Assembly: GCA_050700495.1 (NCBI GenBank)
Contig: JBOHHF010000201.1
Coordinates: 1-15,049, forward strand
Direction: 5' to 3'
Length of the DNA stretch: 15,049 nucleotides
Origin: GCA-003244245 sp050700495
GTDB lineage: Bacteria > Actinomycetota > Actinomycetes > Mycobacteriales > Pseudonocardiaceae
Shown here: positions 8,242 through 14,971 of the stretch, piece after piece
Layout: every line of letters starts with the position of its first letter
Numbering within the stretch: the first letter of the stretch is position 1
The notes under the pieces: generated by a model
What the model was told of the DNA's origin: nothing
Databases searched by the model: none
What the model saw: the letters and a program-made list of their open reading frames with translations, nothing else
Position numbers and translations under genes: made by a program

Positions 8242-9423
8242 TCAAAAATGCTCCGGCAGCCACGGTTCGCGGTCGGCCGTGGCGAGGACGAGCCGGGCCA
8301 CCTCCTGCGGATCACCGCGCACGCCGGCCAACGTGGCCGCGGTCACGGTGCGGTAGCCCCCCGCGTACCAGATGGCGAACTGGCGTCTGGTCAGCCTGAG
8401 GCGCCCTTCGCAGGCCGACGGCGCCAGCTCCCCCTTGCCCGCGGTGATTCGCAGGGTGAACCGCTCGGTGGTGTCGTCGGTGTCGGTAGTGACGTCGAGC
8501 GAGATGGTGATGTCCAGATCGTCCGGCCAGCCGCGCAGCCGCACGGCCTGGCCCAGGTCCAGGACGCGCAGCATCCAGGGATGCCAGGCACAGGCGGTCG
8601 CGGAGCCGACACGGTGCAGGTTGTGCAGAAGCACAGGGGCGGGCGGCAGGCCGGTCCGCTGGAACGCGACGGTAGGGATCCGGCTGTTGTGGCGGCCCAG
8701 GAAGGCGAGCATGGCGGAGGCTGCACGATCGGTTGCGGCCCAGAAGTCGTGGACCACCACCTGCCTCCCCTCGGTCGGATGGAGCTCGACGGCCAGGGAC
8801 AGCAGACCTGTCGGCTCCTGGCCGGGCAGGTTGAACCGGTAGGAGGCGAGCAGGGCGTGCTTTGCCTGCTGCCAGCTCTCCCACCAGGCCGGCCTCTGCC
8901 AGGGCCCGTTCCAGTGCGCGGCCAGCTCGTGCTGCATCCGCCGGGTCTGCGCGCTGGTCCCGTGAGTGATCTCAAAGCCGGTCCCGTCGAAGCTGCGCTT
9001 GAGCTGGTCGGTGGGGACCGTCCAGGAGAACACCTGCGCCGGGGCTGCCCAGCCCAGTCGGTGCGCGTAGCCGGTGGAGGTGGTCCATACGGTGGCCAGG
9101 GTCGCGCCCTGCTCCTGCAGGGGGCGGATCCGCTCGGCGAGCATGCGGACCGTGAGGCGGCTGCCGCGCTCCTCCGGGGCGACGCATCCGTCGGCCAAGC
9201 AGACGCTGGGAACGGGCCGTCCCCCGAAGAACTGGGGCACCAACAGGCCAAGGCCACCGGCGACGACGCGGCCCTCGCGGAGGGCGACGCGGGCGTCGGC
9301 GTGCGTGCGCAGGCGGGTGATATCTGGGACCGGGTGACCGTAGCTGCGGGTGGCCAAGGTGTCGTACTGGCTCCACAGGTCGTCGTCGGCCTCGCGGACG
9401 GTCAGCGACTCGTCCTTGGGCAT
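8242..9423 (-). CDS. Eis-like GNAT N-acetyltransferase
   Basis: The 393-residue product, counted from ATG 9423, has the Eis-family layout: an N-terminal GNAT domain with CVAPEERGSRLTVRML as the acetyl-CoA loop region, a second GNAT-like fold, and a C-terminal sterol-carrier-like domain ending YAGGYRTVTAATLAG...WLPEHF. In mycobacterial Eis the catalytic acid is a Tyr in the YGRFGYG region and the base is the C-terminal carboxylate of a Phe. Here Tyr119 (TGYAHRLGW) and a final Phe393 are both present. Eis enzymes acetylate amines of aminoglycosides, peptides and other substrates using acetyl-CoA. An ATG six codons upstream (9441) is possible, but AGGAGG at 9430-9435 supports 9423. It is last in the operon, 18 bases after the MaoC stop, and may modify or detoxify the pathway product (inference). 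Confidence 0.85.
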   Translation of the reverse strand: MPKDESLTVREADDDLWSQYDTLATRSYGHPVPDITRLRTHADARVALREGRVVAGGLGLLVPQFFGGRPVPSVCLADGCVAPEERGSRLTVRMLAERIRPLQEQGATLATVWTTSTGYAHRLGWAAPAQVFSWTVPTDQLKRSFDGTGFEITHGTSAQTRRMQHELAAHWNGPWQRPAWWESWQQAKHALLASYRFNLPGQEPTGLLSLAVELHPTEGRQVVVHDFWAATDRAASAMLAFLGRHNSRIPTVAFQRTGLPPAPVLLHNLHRVGSATACAWHPWMLRVLDLGQAVRLRGWPDDLDITISLDVTTDTDDTTERFTLRITAGKGELAPSACEGRLRLTRRQFAIWYAGGYRTVTAATLAGVRGDPQEVARLVLATADREPWLPEHF

Positions 9424-9429
9424 GTGCCA

Positions 9430-9435
9430 CCTCCT
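9430..9435 (-). promoter_or_regulatory. Ribosome binding site deciding the Eis-like gene start
   Basis: The coding strand reads AGGAGG six bases before ATG 9423. It lies between the TAG stop of the MaoC gene and the start, and falls inside the reading frame of the alternative ATG at 9441, favouring the shorter product. Confidence 0.85.
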
Positions 9436-9441
9436 GTTCAT

Positions 9442-9969
9442 CTAGTAGCCGGTCGTGTCGCGGATCTGGCGCGCGTCGGCCGGGACCAGGAAGGTGCGGG
9501 TGAAGGTGATGACCCGTTGGTCGTGCTGGTTGTAGCCGGTGGTTCGGCACGTCACGACGCCGCATTCCGGGCGGCTCTTGGAAGGCCGGGCGGTGAGGGT
9601 CTCGGTCTCCGCGCGGAGGGTGTCCCCGACATACACGGGGTTCTCCAGGCGCAGCTCGTCCAGCGCGAGGTTCGCCGTGGTCAGGCCGCTGGTGGCGCGG
9701 ACGGTGGCGCCCAGCACGATGCCCAGCGAGACGATCCCGCAGACCAGCGGCCGGTCACGGCCGGTCCGTTCGCAGAACTGCGTGTCGCTGTGGATGGGGG
9801 CCGGGTTCCCGGTCAGCGCCAGCGTCAGGACGTGGTCGGTCTCGGTCACGGTCCGGGCCGGCCGGTGCTCGATCACCTGACCGACGACGAAGTCGCCGAG
9901 GCCGAACCCGACGTTCTCACGGATCCGGTTCTCGCCAACGCGACGGTAGCCCTGCGGGACGACGCTCAC
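9442..9969 (-). CDS. MaoC-family (hotdog fold) dehydratase
   Basis: The 175-residue product carries the MaoC signature: TVTETDHVLTLALTGNP followed by APIHSD (residues 41-62), then GIVSLGIVLG and the ENPVYVGDTLRAETE strand near 109-123. In R-specific enoyl-CoA hydratases the catalytic pair is Asp and His five apart (D....H). Here the position is Asn55 before His60, as I recall from the mesaconyl-CoA hydratase/methylmalyl-CoA dehydratase branch that accompanies CitE-like lyases. It likely adds or removes water on a beta-hydroxyacyl/enoyl thioester in the cytosol. The GTG start at 9969 overlaps the CitE stop in a GTGA, so translation is coupled. Whether the carrier is CoA or the operon's ACP is open. 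Confidence 0.88.
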   Translation of the reverse strand: MSVVPQGYRRVGENRIRENVGFGLGDFVVGQVIEHRPARTVTETDHVLTLALTGNPAPIHSDTQFCERTGRDRPLVCGIVSLGIVLGATVRATSGLTTANLALDELRLENPVYVGDTLRAETETLTARPSKSRPECGVVTCRTTGYNQHDQRVITFTRTFLVPADARQIRDTTGY

Positions 9970-10823
9970 GATGAGTCTCCTCGGGCGGTCAGGGCGCGGG
10001 CCGCGGCCACGAGGGGCGGCCCCACCATCCGGCCGTCGACGGTCGTGATTGCTCCGTGGGCAGCGTCGGCGGCGGTGACCACGGCGTGCGCAGCCGCGAG
10101 TTCCTGGGCGGAGGGGAGGAACGCCTGCCGGATGAGCGGAAGTTGCGCGGGGTGGATGGCGCCCTTGCCGACGAATCCGAGGTCCTTGGCCTCCCCGGCC
10201 TCCCGCCTGAGCCCGTCGGGGTCGTCGAGGTCGAAGTAGGGCGAGTCGATCGCGGGCAGGCCCGCCGCAGCCGCGCCAGCGGCCAGAGCCGACCGCGGGT
10301 ACCACAAGGCGCTGCTACGGCGGCTGCAGCCGGCTGCGGCGGCGTAGTCAGCGGCCCCGAACACCACACCCGCCAGGGATCGGGACCCCAGGATCTCGGG
10401 CAGGCACTGGATGGCCCGTGGTGTCTCGATCAGCGCCCAGACACGGGGCTGCCCGTCGTCAGCGTCGAGGACTTTCGCGATGAGCTCGACGTCACGCGCC
10501 GACTCGACCTTGGGAACCAGCAGCACGGCGGGCCGCAGACCGGATTCGGCCACCGCCACCAGGTCCCTCAAGCCGTGCACCGTGCACGGCGAGTTCAGCC
10601 GCAGACCCAGCACCGTTGTGCCGCCATCGGTCGCCCCGGTGAGGCAGCCGATCGCAGCCGCGCGCGCGGCGTCCTTGCGGTGGTGGGGGACAGAGTCCTC
10701 CAGGTCCAGCAAGGCGACGTCGGCACCCGCGCTCCGGGTCGTGTCGAGCCAGTCGGCCGCTGATGCCGGGGTGATCAGCCAGGTGCTGCCGCATCGGGGG
10801 ACCGACACGTTCACCGCGATCAC
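9966..10823 (-). CDS. HpcH/HpaI-type lyase (CitE / malyl-CoA lyase-like)
   Basis: The 285-residue product is a (beta/alpha)8 C-C lyase/aldolase of the CitE superfamily, which cleaves or forms beta-hydroxyacyl thioesters such as malyl-CoA, citramalyl-CoA or citryl-ACP. Motifs seen: ALLDLEDSVP (36-46), LGLRLNSP with Arg75, LLVPKVES with Glu107, ALIET with Glu133, GAADY with Asp159 and GKGAIHPAQ near the C-terminus. Glu133 and Asp159 fit the magnesium ligands, and Arg75 the carboxylate-binding arginine. The N-terminus is slightly shortened relative to typical members. The GTG start at 10823 overlaps the ACP stop (GTGA). Being placed between an ACP and a MaoC dehydratase suggests it makes or breaks a thioester later dehydrated by MaoC; that is inference. 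Confidence 0.88.
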   Translation of the reverse strand: MIAVNVSVPRCGSTWLITPASAADWLDTTRSAGADVALLDLEDSVPHHRKDAARAAAIGCLTGATDGGTTVLGLRLNSPCTVHGLRDLVAVAESGLRPAVLLVPKVESARDVELIAKVLDADDGQPRVWALIETPRAIQCLPEILGSRSLAGVVFGAADYAAAAGCSRRSSALWYPRSALAAGAAAAGLPAIDSPYFDLDDPDGLRREAGEAKDLGFVGKGAIHPAQLPLIRQAFLPSAQELAAAHAVVTAADAAHGAITTVDGRMVGPPLVAAARALTARGDSS

Positions 10824-11050
10824 CTACTGGTGAGGCGCTCCGCGACCATACGGTCGAGAGCCCCCACGGTCGTGGCCGAGGACAGTTCGTCCTCCCCGAT
10901 CTCCACTCCCGCCCGCTCAGCCAGCAGCACGCTGAGCTCGACGAGCGTCAGCGAGTCCAGGCCGGCATCCTCCAGGCGGGATTCCTGGCGCCAGGCCCGC
11001 GGGTCCAGCTGGAGATGAGTGACAAGTATTTCCATCAAGGACGGGTTCAC
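10820..11050 (-). CDS. Stand-alone acyl carrier protein
   Basis: The 76-residue product has the expected length and fold pattern of a discrete ACP. The phosphopantetheine site is Ser33 in LEDAGLDSLTLVEL, followed by an acidic helix (AGVEIGEDELSSATTVGAL) usual for partner docking. The reading frame extends to GTG 11128, overlapping the aldolase stop, but AGGAGG at 11058-11063 seven bases before GTG 11050 and the normal ACP length favour 11050. A carrier protein amid hydratase, dehydrogenase, aldolase and lyase genes is the main argument that this operon builds rather than degrades something. No phosphopantetheinyl transferase, ketosynthase or adenylation domain is present in the window, so loading must be done by a protein encoded elsewhere. 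It is unlike CitD, the dedicated citrate lyase carrier. Confidence 0.9.
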   Translation of the reverse strand: MNPSLMEILVTHLQLDPRAWRQESRLEDAGLDSLTLVELSVLLAERAGVEIGEDELSSATTVGALDRMVAERLTSR

Positions 11051-11057
11051 CGTGGTG

Positions 11058-11063
11058 CCTCCT
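11058..11063 (-). promoter_or_regulatory. Ribosome binding site deciding the ACP start
   Basis: AGGAGG on the coding strand lies seven bases before GTG 11050, giving a 76-residue ACP and leaving a 74-base leader after the aldolase stop. Confidence 0.82.
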
Positions 11064-11124
11064 GTCGGGGGATGAAGATCACGGCGGCCGGTGTGGCGCT
11101 GTCGGTGCGGGAACACCGAGCGCT

Positions 11125-12138
11125 TCACGACACCTCCATCACGGTCCGGATGACCTCCGGGATCAGGTCTTCCTGGCCCGCCACCGCCTGACGCCGCCCC
11201 AGCTCGACGAAGACGTCCATAGGGTCGACGCCCGCGGCCGCGGCGGCTGACAGCACCGGCAGCTTGAAACCCGAGAACACGCCCACCAGGCCCGACATCA
11301 CGCTGACCGAGTCGATCGTCGGCGGGCAGGGCACCAGATGCTCCTGCGCCAGGTCTCCCGCGCGGAGCAGGGCACGCAGGTCGATACCGGTCGGGTGCCC
11401 CATGCGCTCCAGCACGGCGACGAGGACCTCAAGCTGAGTGTTCCCAGCCCCGGCGCCGAATCCCCGCGCGCACGCGTCGACGATCGTCGCCCCCGCCTCG
11501 ACAGCGGCGACCGAGTTGGCCACGGCCATGGAGAGGTTGTTGTGTCCGTGGAAGATCACCGGCACATCCACCGCCGCGACGATGGCCCCGATCCGCTCGG
11601 AGACATCACCAGGCAGGTAATGCCCGGCAGAATCCATGATCCCGACAGCCTGCGCGCCGAAACCGACCGCCTGCGCGCATTCCTCGGCCAACCGGCCCGC
11701 GTCGGCCATGTGGCTCATGAGCAGCACGGTTTGGGCCTCAGCGCCCAGGTCGCGAACAAGGCCGACGTGCCGTTCGGTCACGCTGGCCTCGGTGCAGTGG
11801 GCGGCGATCCGGACAACGTCGGCACCGTGACCGACGGCCCTGCGGATGTCCGTGCCGGTGCCCCACCCCGGTGCCATGAACGCGGCCATCCGGGTGTCCG
11901 TGAGGACCTCGCGGACGGTGGAGAGCATGGCGTCGTCGTCCAGCCGCGACCAGCCGATCTGGAGGGAGGAGGCGCCCAGGCCGTTGCCGTGGCCGACTTC
12001 CACCACCGGGATGCCGGCCCGGTTCGCGGCCTGGGCGTAGACGCGTAGCTGCGCGGTGTCGAGCTGGTGGCGGACGGCGTGCTGACCGTCCCTGAGGGTC
12101 GGGTCGTGGATGACAACGCGCCTGTTTACCGCGTTCAC
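11125..12138 (-). CDS. 4-hydroxy-2-oxovalerate aldolase-like enzyme (DmpG/BphI family)
   Basis: The 337-residue product is a divalent-metal class II pyruvate aldolase of the HMGL-like superfamily. Visible: DPTLRDGQHAVRHQ with Arg16, Asp17 and catalytic His20; metal ligands His197 and His199 in IFHGHNN; and GAGAGNTQLE (228-237). The classic reaction is reversible cleavage of 4-hydroxy-2-oxopentanoate to pyruvate and acetaldehyde. Three features depart from the family: the 'LLLPGIG' loop reads FMAPGWG (Phe87, Met88, Ala89), the usual GVYSSF reads GVFSGF (Phe288 in place of Tyr), and the DSAG segment reads DSAGHYLP. This suggests a different aldehyde. The GTG start lies 6 bases after the dehydrogenase stop, whose TGA is part of the TGAGGA Shine-Dalgarno, so the two are tightly coupled. 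These proteins normally form a substrate-channelling complex. Confidence 0.92.
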   Translation of the reverse strand: MNAVNRRVVIHDPTLRDGQHAVRHQLDTAQLRVYAQAANRAGIPVVEVGHGNGLGASSLQIGWSRLDDDAMLSTVREVLTDTRMAAFMAPGWGTGTDIRRAVGHGADVVRIAAHCTEASVTERHVGLVRDLGAEAQTVLLMSHMADAGRLAEECAQAVGFGAQAVGIMDSAGHYLPGDVSERIGAIVAAVDVPVIFHGHNNLSMAVANSVAAVEAGATIVDACARGFGAGAGNTQLEVLVAVLERMGHPTGIDLRALLRAGDLAQEHLVPCPPTIDSVSVMSGLVGVFSGFKLPVLSAAAAAGVDPMDVFVELGRRQAVAGQEDLIPEVIRTVMEVS

Positions 12139-12144
12139 GGATCC

Positions 12145-13011
12145 TCACTCGTTCCGGGCGGCCGCGTGCCGTTCCGCCAGCAGCACCGCAGCCGCGTTGA
12201 TGATCTCCACGTTCCCGGCGTACGCGGGCAGCCGGCCGCCTTGGGCGGTGACGTTGACGGATGCCTTGATCAGTCCGTCCTCAACGGACCACGAGGCCAC
12301 CTCGTACCCGGGGGCGAACGCGCGAACGGCGGCGGCGACGACCTCCACCCCGGTGCGCAGGGATTCCGGCCGGATGTCGGAGGCGACCACCGTGACCTGG
12401 GCACGGAACACCGTCGCGGGCAGAGCCGGACTGATCGTGGTCAAGACCTTGGCATCGGGTGCGTGGGTGAGCCGGCGAACGGCGTATTCCGTGGTGGCGA
12501 TGTACTCGTCGAGGTTGCACCGGGTGGCACGGCCCACGCTCGCCCCGGCCACGGTGGTGACGACCTCGACATACTGAGGCGTGCAGTGCTTGGCCACCAC
12601 GTCGAGCACCGGCAGGACAGCCTGTCCTCCGCAGCTGACCAGGCTGAGATGGCGAGCGGACTCCGCCCGATGGCCGTTGACCGTCGGGGCGACCATGGTT
12701 CCCCCGCCGCTCGGGGTCAAGTCCACGAGCAGCACGCCAGCGAAGGCGAGGTCGGCCCAGTGGGCCGGGTGCGCGGCCGCGTTGGAGGCGTCGAAGACGA
12801 CGTCGATATCCGAACCGGTCACGGCGTCGATGCCCTCGGTGGAGGTGGCGCAGCCCATCCGGGCGGCCAGGCGCAGGCCCGCGGTGCCGCTGCTTCTTCC
12901 CGCGACGAGCGCACAGGTCAGTGTGGTGGACCTGGTGAGCCTCTCGGCCAGGTCGATCCCGAGCAGCCCGGCGCCGATCACGGCTGCCCTCAGCTTGCGA
13001 CGGTGAGGCAT
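12145..13011 (-). CDS. Acylating aldehyde dehydrogenase (DmpF/BphJ/MhpF-like)
   Basis: The 288-residue product is an NAD-dependent aldehyde dehydrogenase (acylating) with an N-terminal Rossmann motif VIGAGLLG (11-18) and catalytic Cys127 in LVSCGGQAVLP, matching the CGGQA site of acetaldehyde dehydrogenases. RCNLDEYIATTEYAV (about 169-183) corresponds to the TRANIDEFT segment. It interconverts acyl-CoA (or another acyl thioester) and aldehyde. It is somewhat shorter than the usual 300-plus residues, and the region corresponding to the family's NPAEPP reads SPALPA, so it is a diverged member. ATG 13011 has AGAGGA about 6 bases upstream. It lies between the hydratase and its expected partner aldolase, the same order as in aromatic meta-cleavage operons. 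Confidence 0.9.
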   Translation of the reverse strand: MPHRRKLRAAVIGAGLLGIDLAERLTRSTTLTCALVAGRSSGTAGLRLAARMGCATSTEGIDAVTGSDIDVVFDASNAAAHPAHWADLAFAGVLLVDLTPSGGGTMVAPTVNGHRAESARHLSLVSCGGQAVLPVLDVVAKHCTPQYVEVVTTVAGASVGRATRCNLDEYIATTEYAVRRLTHAPDAKVLTTISPALPATVFRAQVTVVASDIRPESLRTGVEVVAAAVRAFAPGYEVASWSVEDGLIKASVNVTAQGGRLPAYAGNVEIINAAAVLLAERHAAARNE

Positions 13012-13075
13012 CGCGGTCCTCTCATGATGCGATGCGGTGGACCCAAGGCATGATCAGATGCTCGTCCCGGCGGCG

Positions 13076-13984
13076 TCAGGCGACGTGCAGGCTCACCGGA
13101 GGAAGGCGCGGGGAGGAGACCGACACGGTTTCCCCCGCGGGGACAGGAATGCTCTCGTGCACCGCTCCCGCCAACACGACATCGCCGGCCTTCAGCCCAG
13201 CGCCGAAGGCGGCCAGGCGCCGGGCCAGCCAGACAACGGACCGGATCGGGTCGCCCAAGACATCCCGGCCCTCCCCGACGGCGACAGGGGTAATGCGCGA
13301 GCAGACGGTCAGGCGCTCGCCACGCAGGTCCCAACTCGGCATCGGCACGGCTTCACCGAGGACGAACCGCGCGCAGGCGGCGTTGTCCGCCACGCTGTCC
13401 GCCAGCGTGATCCCGTCGAGGTGAAACCGGCTGTCGATAACCTCCAGCGCAAGGAAAACCTCCGCCATCGCCCCTCGCGCGGCTTCCTCGACCACGTCGG
13501 TCCCGCACAGGTCCGTCCCAAGTCGGAAGGCGATCTCCGCCTCAATGCGGGGCGACAGCAGTTCGGCCGCCCGCAGCGCCTCGCCGGGGGCCACGACCAT
13601 GTAGTCCAGGAGAATCCCGGAGTCCGGCGTGTCGAGGCCGACCTGATGCTGCATGGCCTTGGATGTCAGCCCCACCTTGTGACCCAGGACGCGGGCACCC
13701 TCGCGAACCCGCAGCGCCGCCCCACACCACTGGACACGGTAGGCGTCTTCCAGGGTCAGCCCCTTCCGGCGACGGCTCACCAGCGCTTCAGGAAGGCGAC
13801 GCCGTTCCGCGTGGTACAGGCGCTCCGCTTCCTCCCTCTGCCAGCTCCCCATGCCGTCGTACGCGGCGAAGCAGGCCGGCTCAACGTCGTAGGCCGGATA
13901 GTCGGCTTCCGACCCCCACCGTGGAAGGCCACGCCCCTGGGCAAATAACGCGCCCAGGACACCCGCACGGTCGTTCGTTTCCAT
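13076..13984 (-). CDS. 2-keto-4-pentenoate hydratase-like protein (MhpD/DmpE, FAH superfamily)
   Basis: The 302-residue product, counted from ATG 13984, has the hydratase/decarboxylase pattern: GHKVGLTSKAMQ (101-112), an IEAEIAFRLG metal-binding segment with Glu148 and Glu150, EVIDSR (181-186), LADSVADNAACARFVLG, and LKAGDVVLAGAV near the C-terminus. Classic members add water to 2-hydroxypenta-2,4-dienoate to give 4-hydroxy-2-oxovalerate, the aldolase substrate encoded two genes on. It is longer than typical MhpD, with an N-terminal extension rich in Arg and Glu. GGGAG eight bases before ATG 13984 supports this start over GTG 13993. First gene of the operon; 64 bases separate its stop from the dehydrogenase start. 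Decarboxylase or dehydratase use in reverse is possible. Confidence 0.88.
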   Translation of the reverse strand: METNDRAGVLGALFAQGRGLPRWGSEADYPAYDVEPACFAAYDGMGSWQREEAERLYHAERRRLPEALVSRRRKGLTLEDAYRVQWCGAALRVREGARVLGHKVGLTSKAMQHQVGLDTPDSGILLDYMVVAPGEALRAAELLSPRIEAEIAFRLGTDLCGTDVVEEAARGAMAEVFLALEVIDSRFHLDGITLADSVADNAACARFVLGEAVPMPSWDLRGERLTVCSRITPVAVGEGRDVLGDPIRSVVWLARRLAAFGAGLKAGDVVLAGAVHESIPVPAGETVSVSSPRLPPVSLHVA

Positions 13985-14027
13985 ACCTGCCACTCCCTGA
14001 TGTGAGACGTACTCGCAAAGACAGACC

Positions 14028-14048
14028 GTGTGCTACGTGCCATCACAC
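14028..14048. promoter_or_regulatory. Imperfect palindrome upstream of the hydratase operon, possible operator
   Basis: GTGTG (14028-14032) and CACAC (14044-14048) form the arms of a 21-base imperfect palindrome, with a further symmetric T/A pair one base inside each arm. It ends about 44 bases before the first gene's ATG, a good place for a repressor site. I could not identify a clear -35/-10 pair. The regulator is unknown; spacing does not match the CRP consensus. Confidence 0.4.
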
Positions 14049-14285
14049 TGCCTCCGGCCGCCTTCTGGGGAGGGCTCGCAAGGGGGCCCACAGCCCGTAC
14101 ACGGGCTCGCATAGCCGAAAGAGAGTTGTGAGATGCACGCGCAGTTGGGCGGCCGACACCTTGATCACCAGCGGCAGGTACCCACACAGCTCTACCATCT
14201 CGGCCACCGCGCCCGGATCTGCGTCCTCGTGGGTGCTGGACCGCCGCCGGAACAGGGCGCCCGTCGGGGCGGCATGCTCCCCCAA
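14043..14285 (-). pseudogene. NB-ARC ATPase (AfsR/SARP-type regulator) fragment
   Basis: An 80-residue frame contains GAVAEMVELCGYLPLVIKVSAAQLR, which matches the 'P.A..EIV.LCG.LPLAIRIAAARLR' segment around the GLPL motif of NB-ARC ATPases found in SARP and LuxR-type cluster regulators. After this the similarity is lost (VHLTTLFRLCEP onwards) and the frame stops. There is no P-loop, DNA-binding domain or sensible start, so it is a remnant of a much larger regulator. It overlaps the possible operator at its 3' edge. It suggests a pathway-type regulator once lay beside the operon and was lost. Confidence 0.55.
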
Positions 14286-14441
14286 TAGCCACGCTCCCGG
14301 GGTAGCTATGCGGGCATGGTGGCCTCATCTCAGAGAACGATGCTTGAATGCCAGCCTGGCGTTGGCCGATCAGGTCATCATCCGGCACGTCGACCGACAT
14401 CGACCTGACCCAGCTCTTCGACGACTCCAAGTCGATCGCCG

Positions 14442-14699
14442 AGGGCACTCGGTGTCCCGGGGGCGCGGGCCGACTACGCCGTGCTGGCCTCGCTGGTGGA
14501 GTTCGGCGCCATGAGCCAGGCCGAACTCGGACGCCGGCTCGCCGTCGATCGCAGCGACATGGCGGGGCTCATCGCGCATCTGGCCGGCGAGCGGCTCGTC
14601 CTACGGGCACCGGCTCCCGGTGATCGCCGCCGCAACACGATCACAATCACGCGGGGGGAGCCTGACCCGCTTTCCCGGACACCTGTTCCGAGGCGATGA
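14442..14699 (+). pseudogene. MarR-family regulator fragment
   Basis: The frame reads ALGVPGARADYAVLASLVEFG, then MSQAELGRRLAVDRSDMAGL, then GDRRRNTITITRGE. This is the typical winged helix of actinobacterial MarR proteins, including the DRRR.N...T wing. After the wing the frame goes off-family and stops at 14697-14699, where a helical dimerisation tail is expected. No start codon with ribosome binding site or proper N-terminal helix is seen upstream. I interpret it as a decayed copy with a frameshift or deletion near 14650. A shortened functional protein is unlikely but not excluded. Confidence 0.6.
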
Positions 14700-14971
14700 T
14701 CGCCTTGGAGGAGCCCGTTCGATGGTCGACAACTGGCGTTCGAGGCGTGCCACCTGCTCTCGGCCAAGACCTCCAGGACCGGGAGGTGCCGGCACAACAT
14801 GCACCTCGCGCGCGCCAACGAGACCGTCCGGACGTCCTCATCTGCTTCGCCGGAGTCGGACATGATCGCGTTTGGGTAGGGTGGAGGCATGCGTTGACGC
14901 CTGCCCGGTAGCCGGGCACCACCATCACCTGGGCCGCCTCGTTTTTTCCGGATAGCTGCTTAATTGCTATA
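14700..14971. other. Non-coding or decayed stretch between the MarR fragment and the IS end
   Basis: No family is recognisable in any frame. It contains a perfect 6-bp hairpin (GCCCGG 14903-14908, CCGGGC 14912-14917) and then an abrupt change to AT-rich sequence from about 14940, including a weak ATAGC/GCTAT inverted repeat (14952-14956, 14966-14970). The AT-rich part probably belongs to the terminal non-coding segment of the insertion sequence; the exact IS boundary and target duplication are not visible. Confidence 0.4.

Noticed and set aside
7864..10239. Very long plus-strand open frame (791 codons) antisense to the Eis, MaoC and part of the CitE genes
   Set aside because: It is Gly/Pro/Arg/Val-rich with no domain pattern. 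The opposite strand has well-recognised families with good ribosome binding sites and overlaps, so it is a high-GC shadow frame.
9966..11050. Citrate lyase CitD/CitE pair
   Set aside because: The carrier has a standard GLDSL phosphopantetheine site and ACP helices rather than CitD features, and CitF and the CitX/CitG maturation genes are absent.
10820..11128. Longer ACP form starting at GTG 11128 with a GTGA overlap with the aldolase stop
   Set aside because: The extra 26 residues are Arg/His/Thr-rich and unlike ACP sequence, and a perfect AGGAGG precedes GTG 11050, which gives the standard ACP length.
14903..14917. Perfect GCCCGG/CCGGGC hairpin as a transcription terminator
   Set aside because: The stem is only six bases, has no T tract on either strand and does not follow an intact gene.
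14881..14955. 24-codon plus-strand frame with four consecutive His codons, resembling a histidine leader peptide
   Set aside because: No histidine gene follows; the frame runs into the AT-rich IS border, has no supporting terminator/antiterminator pair, and a four-His run can occur by chance.
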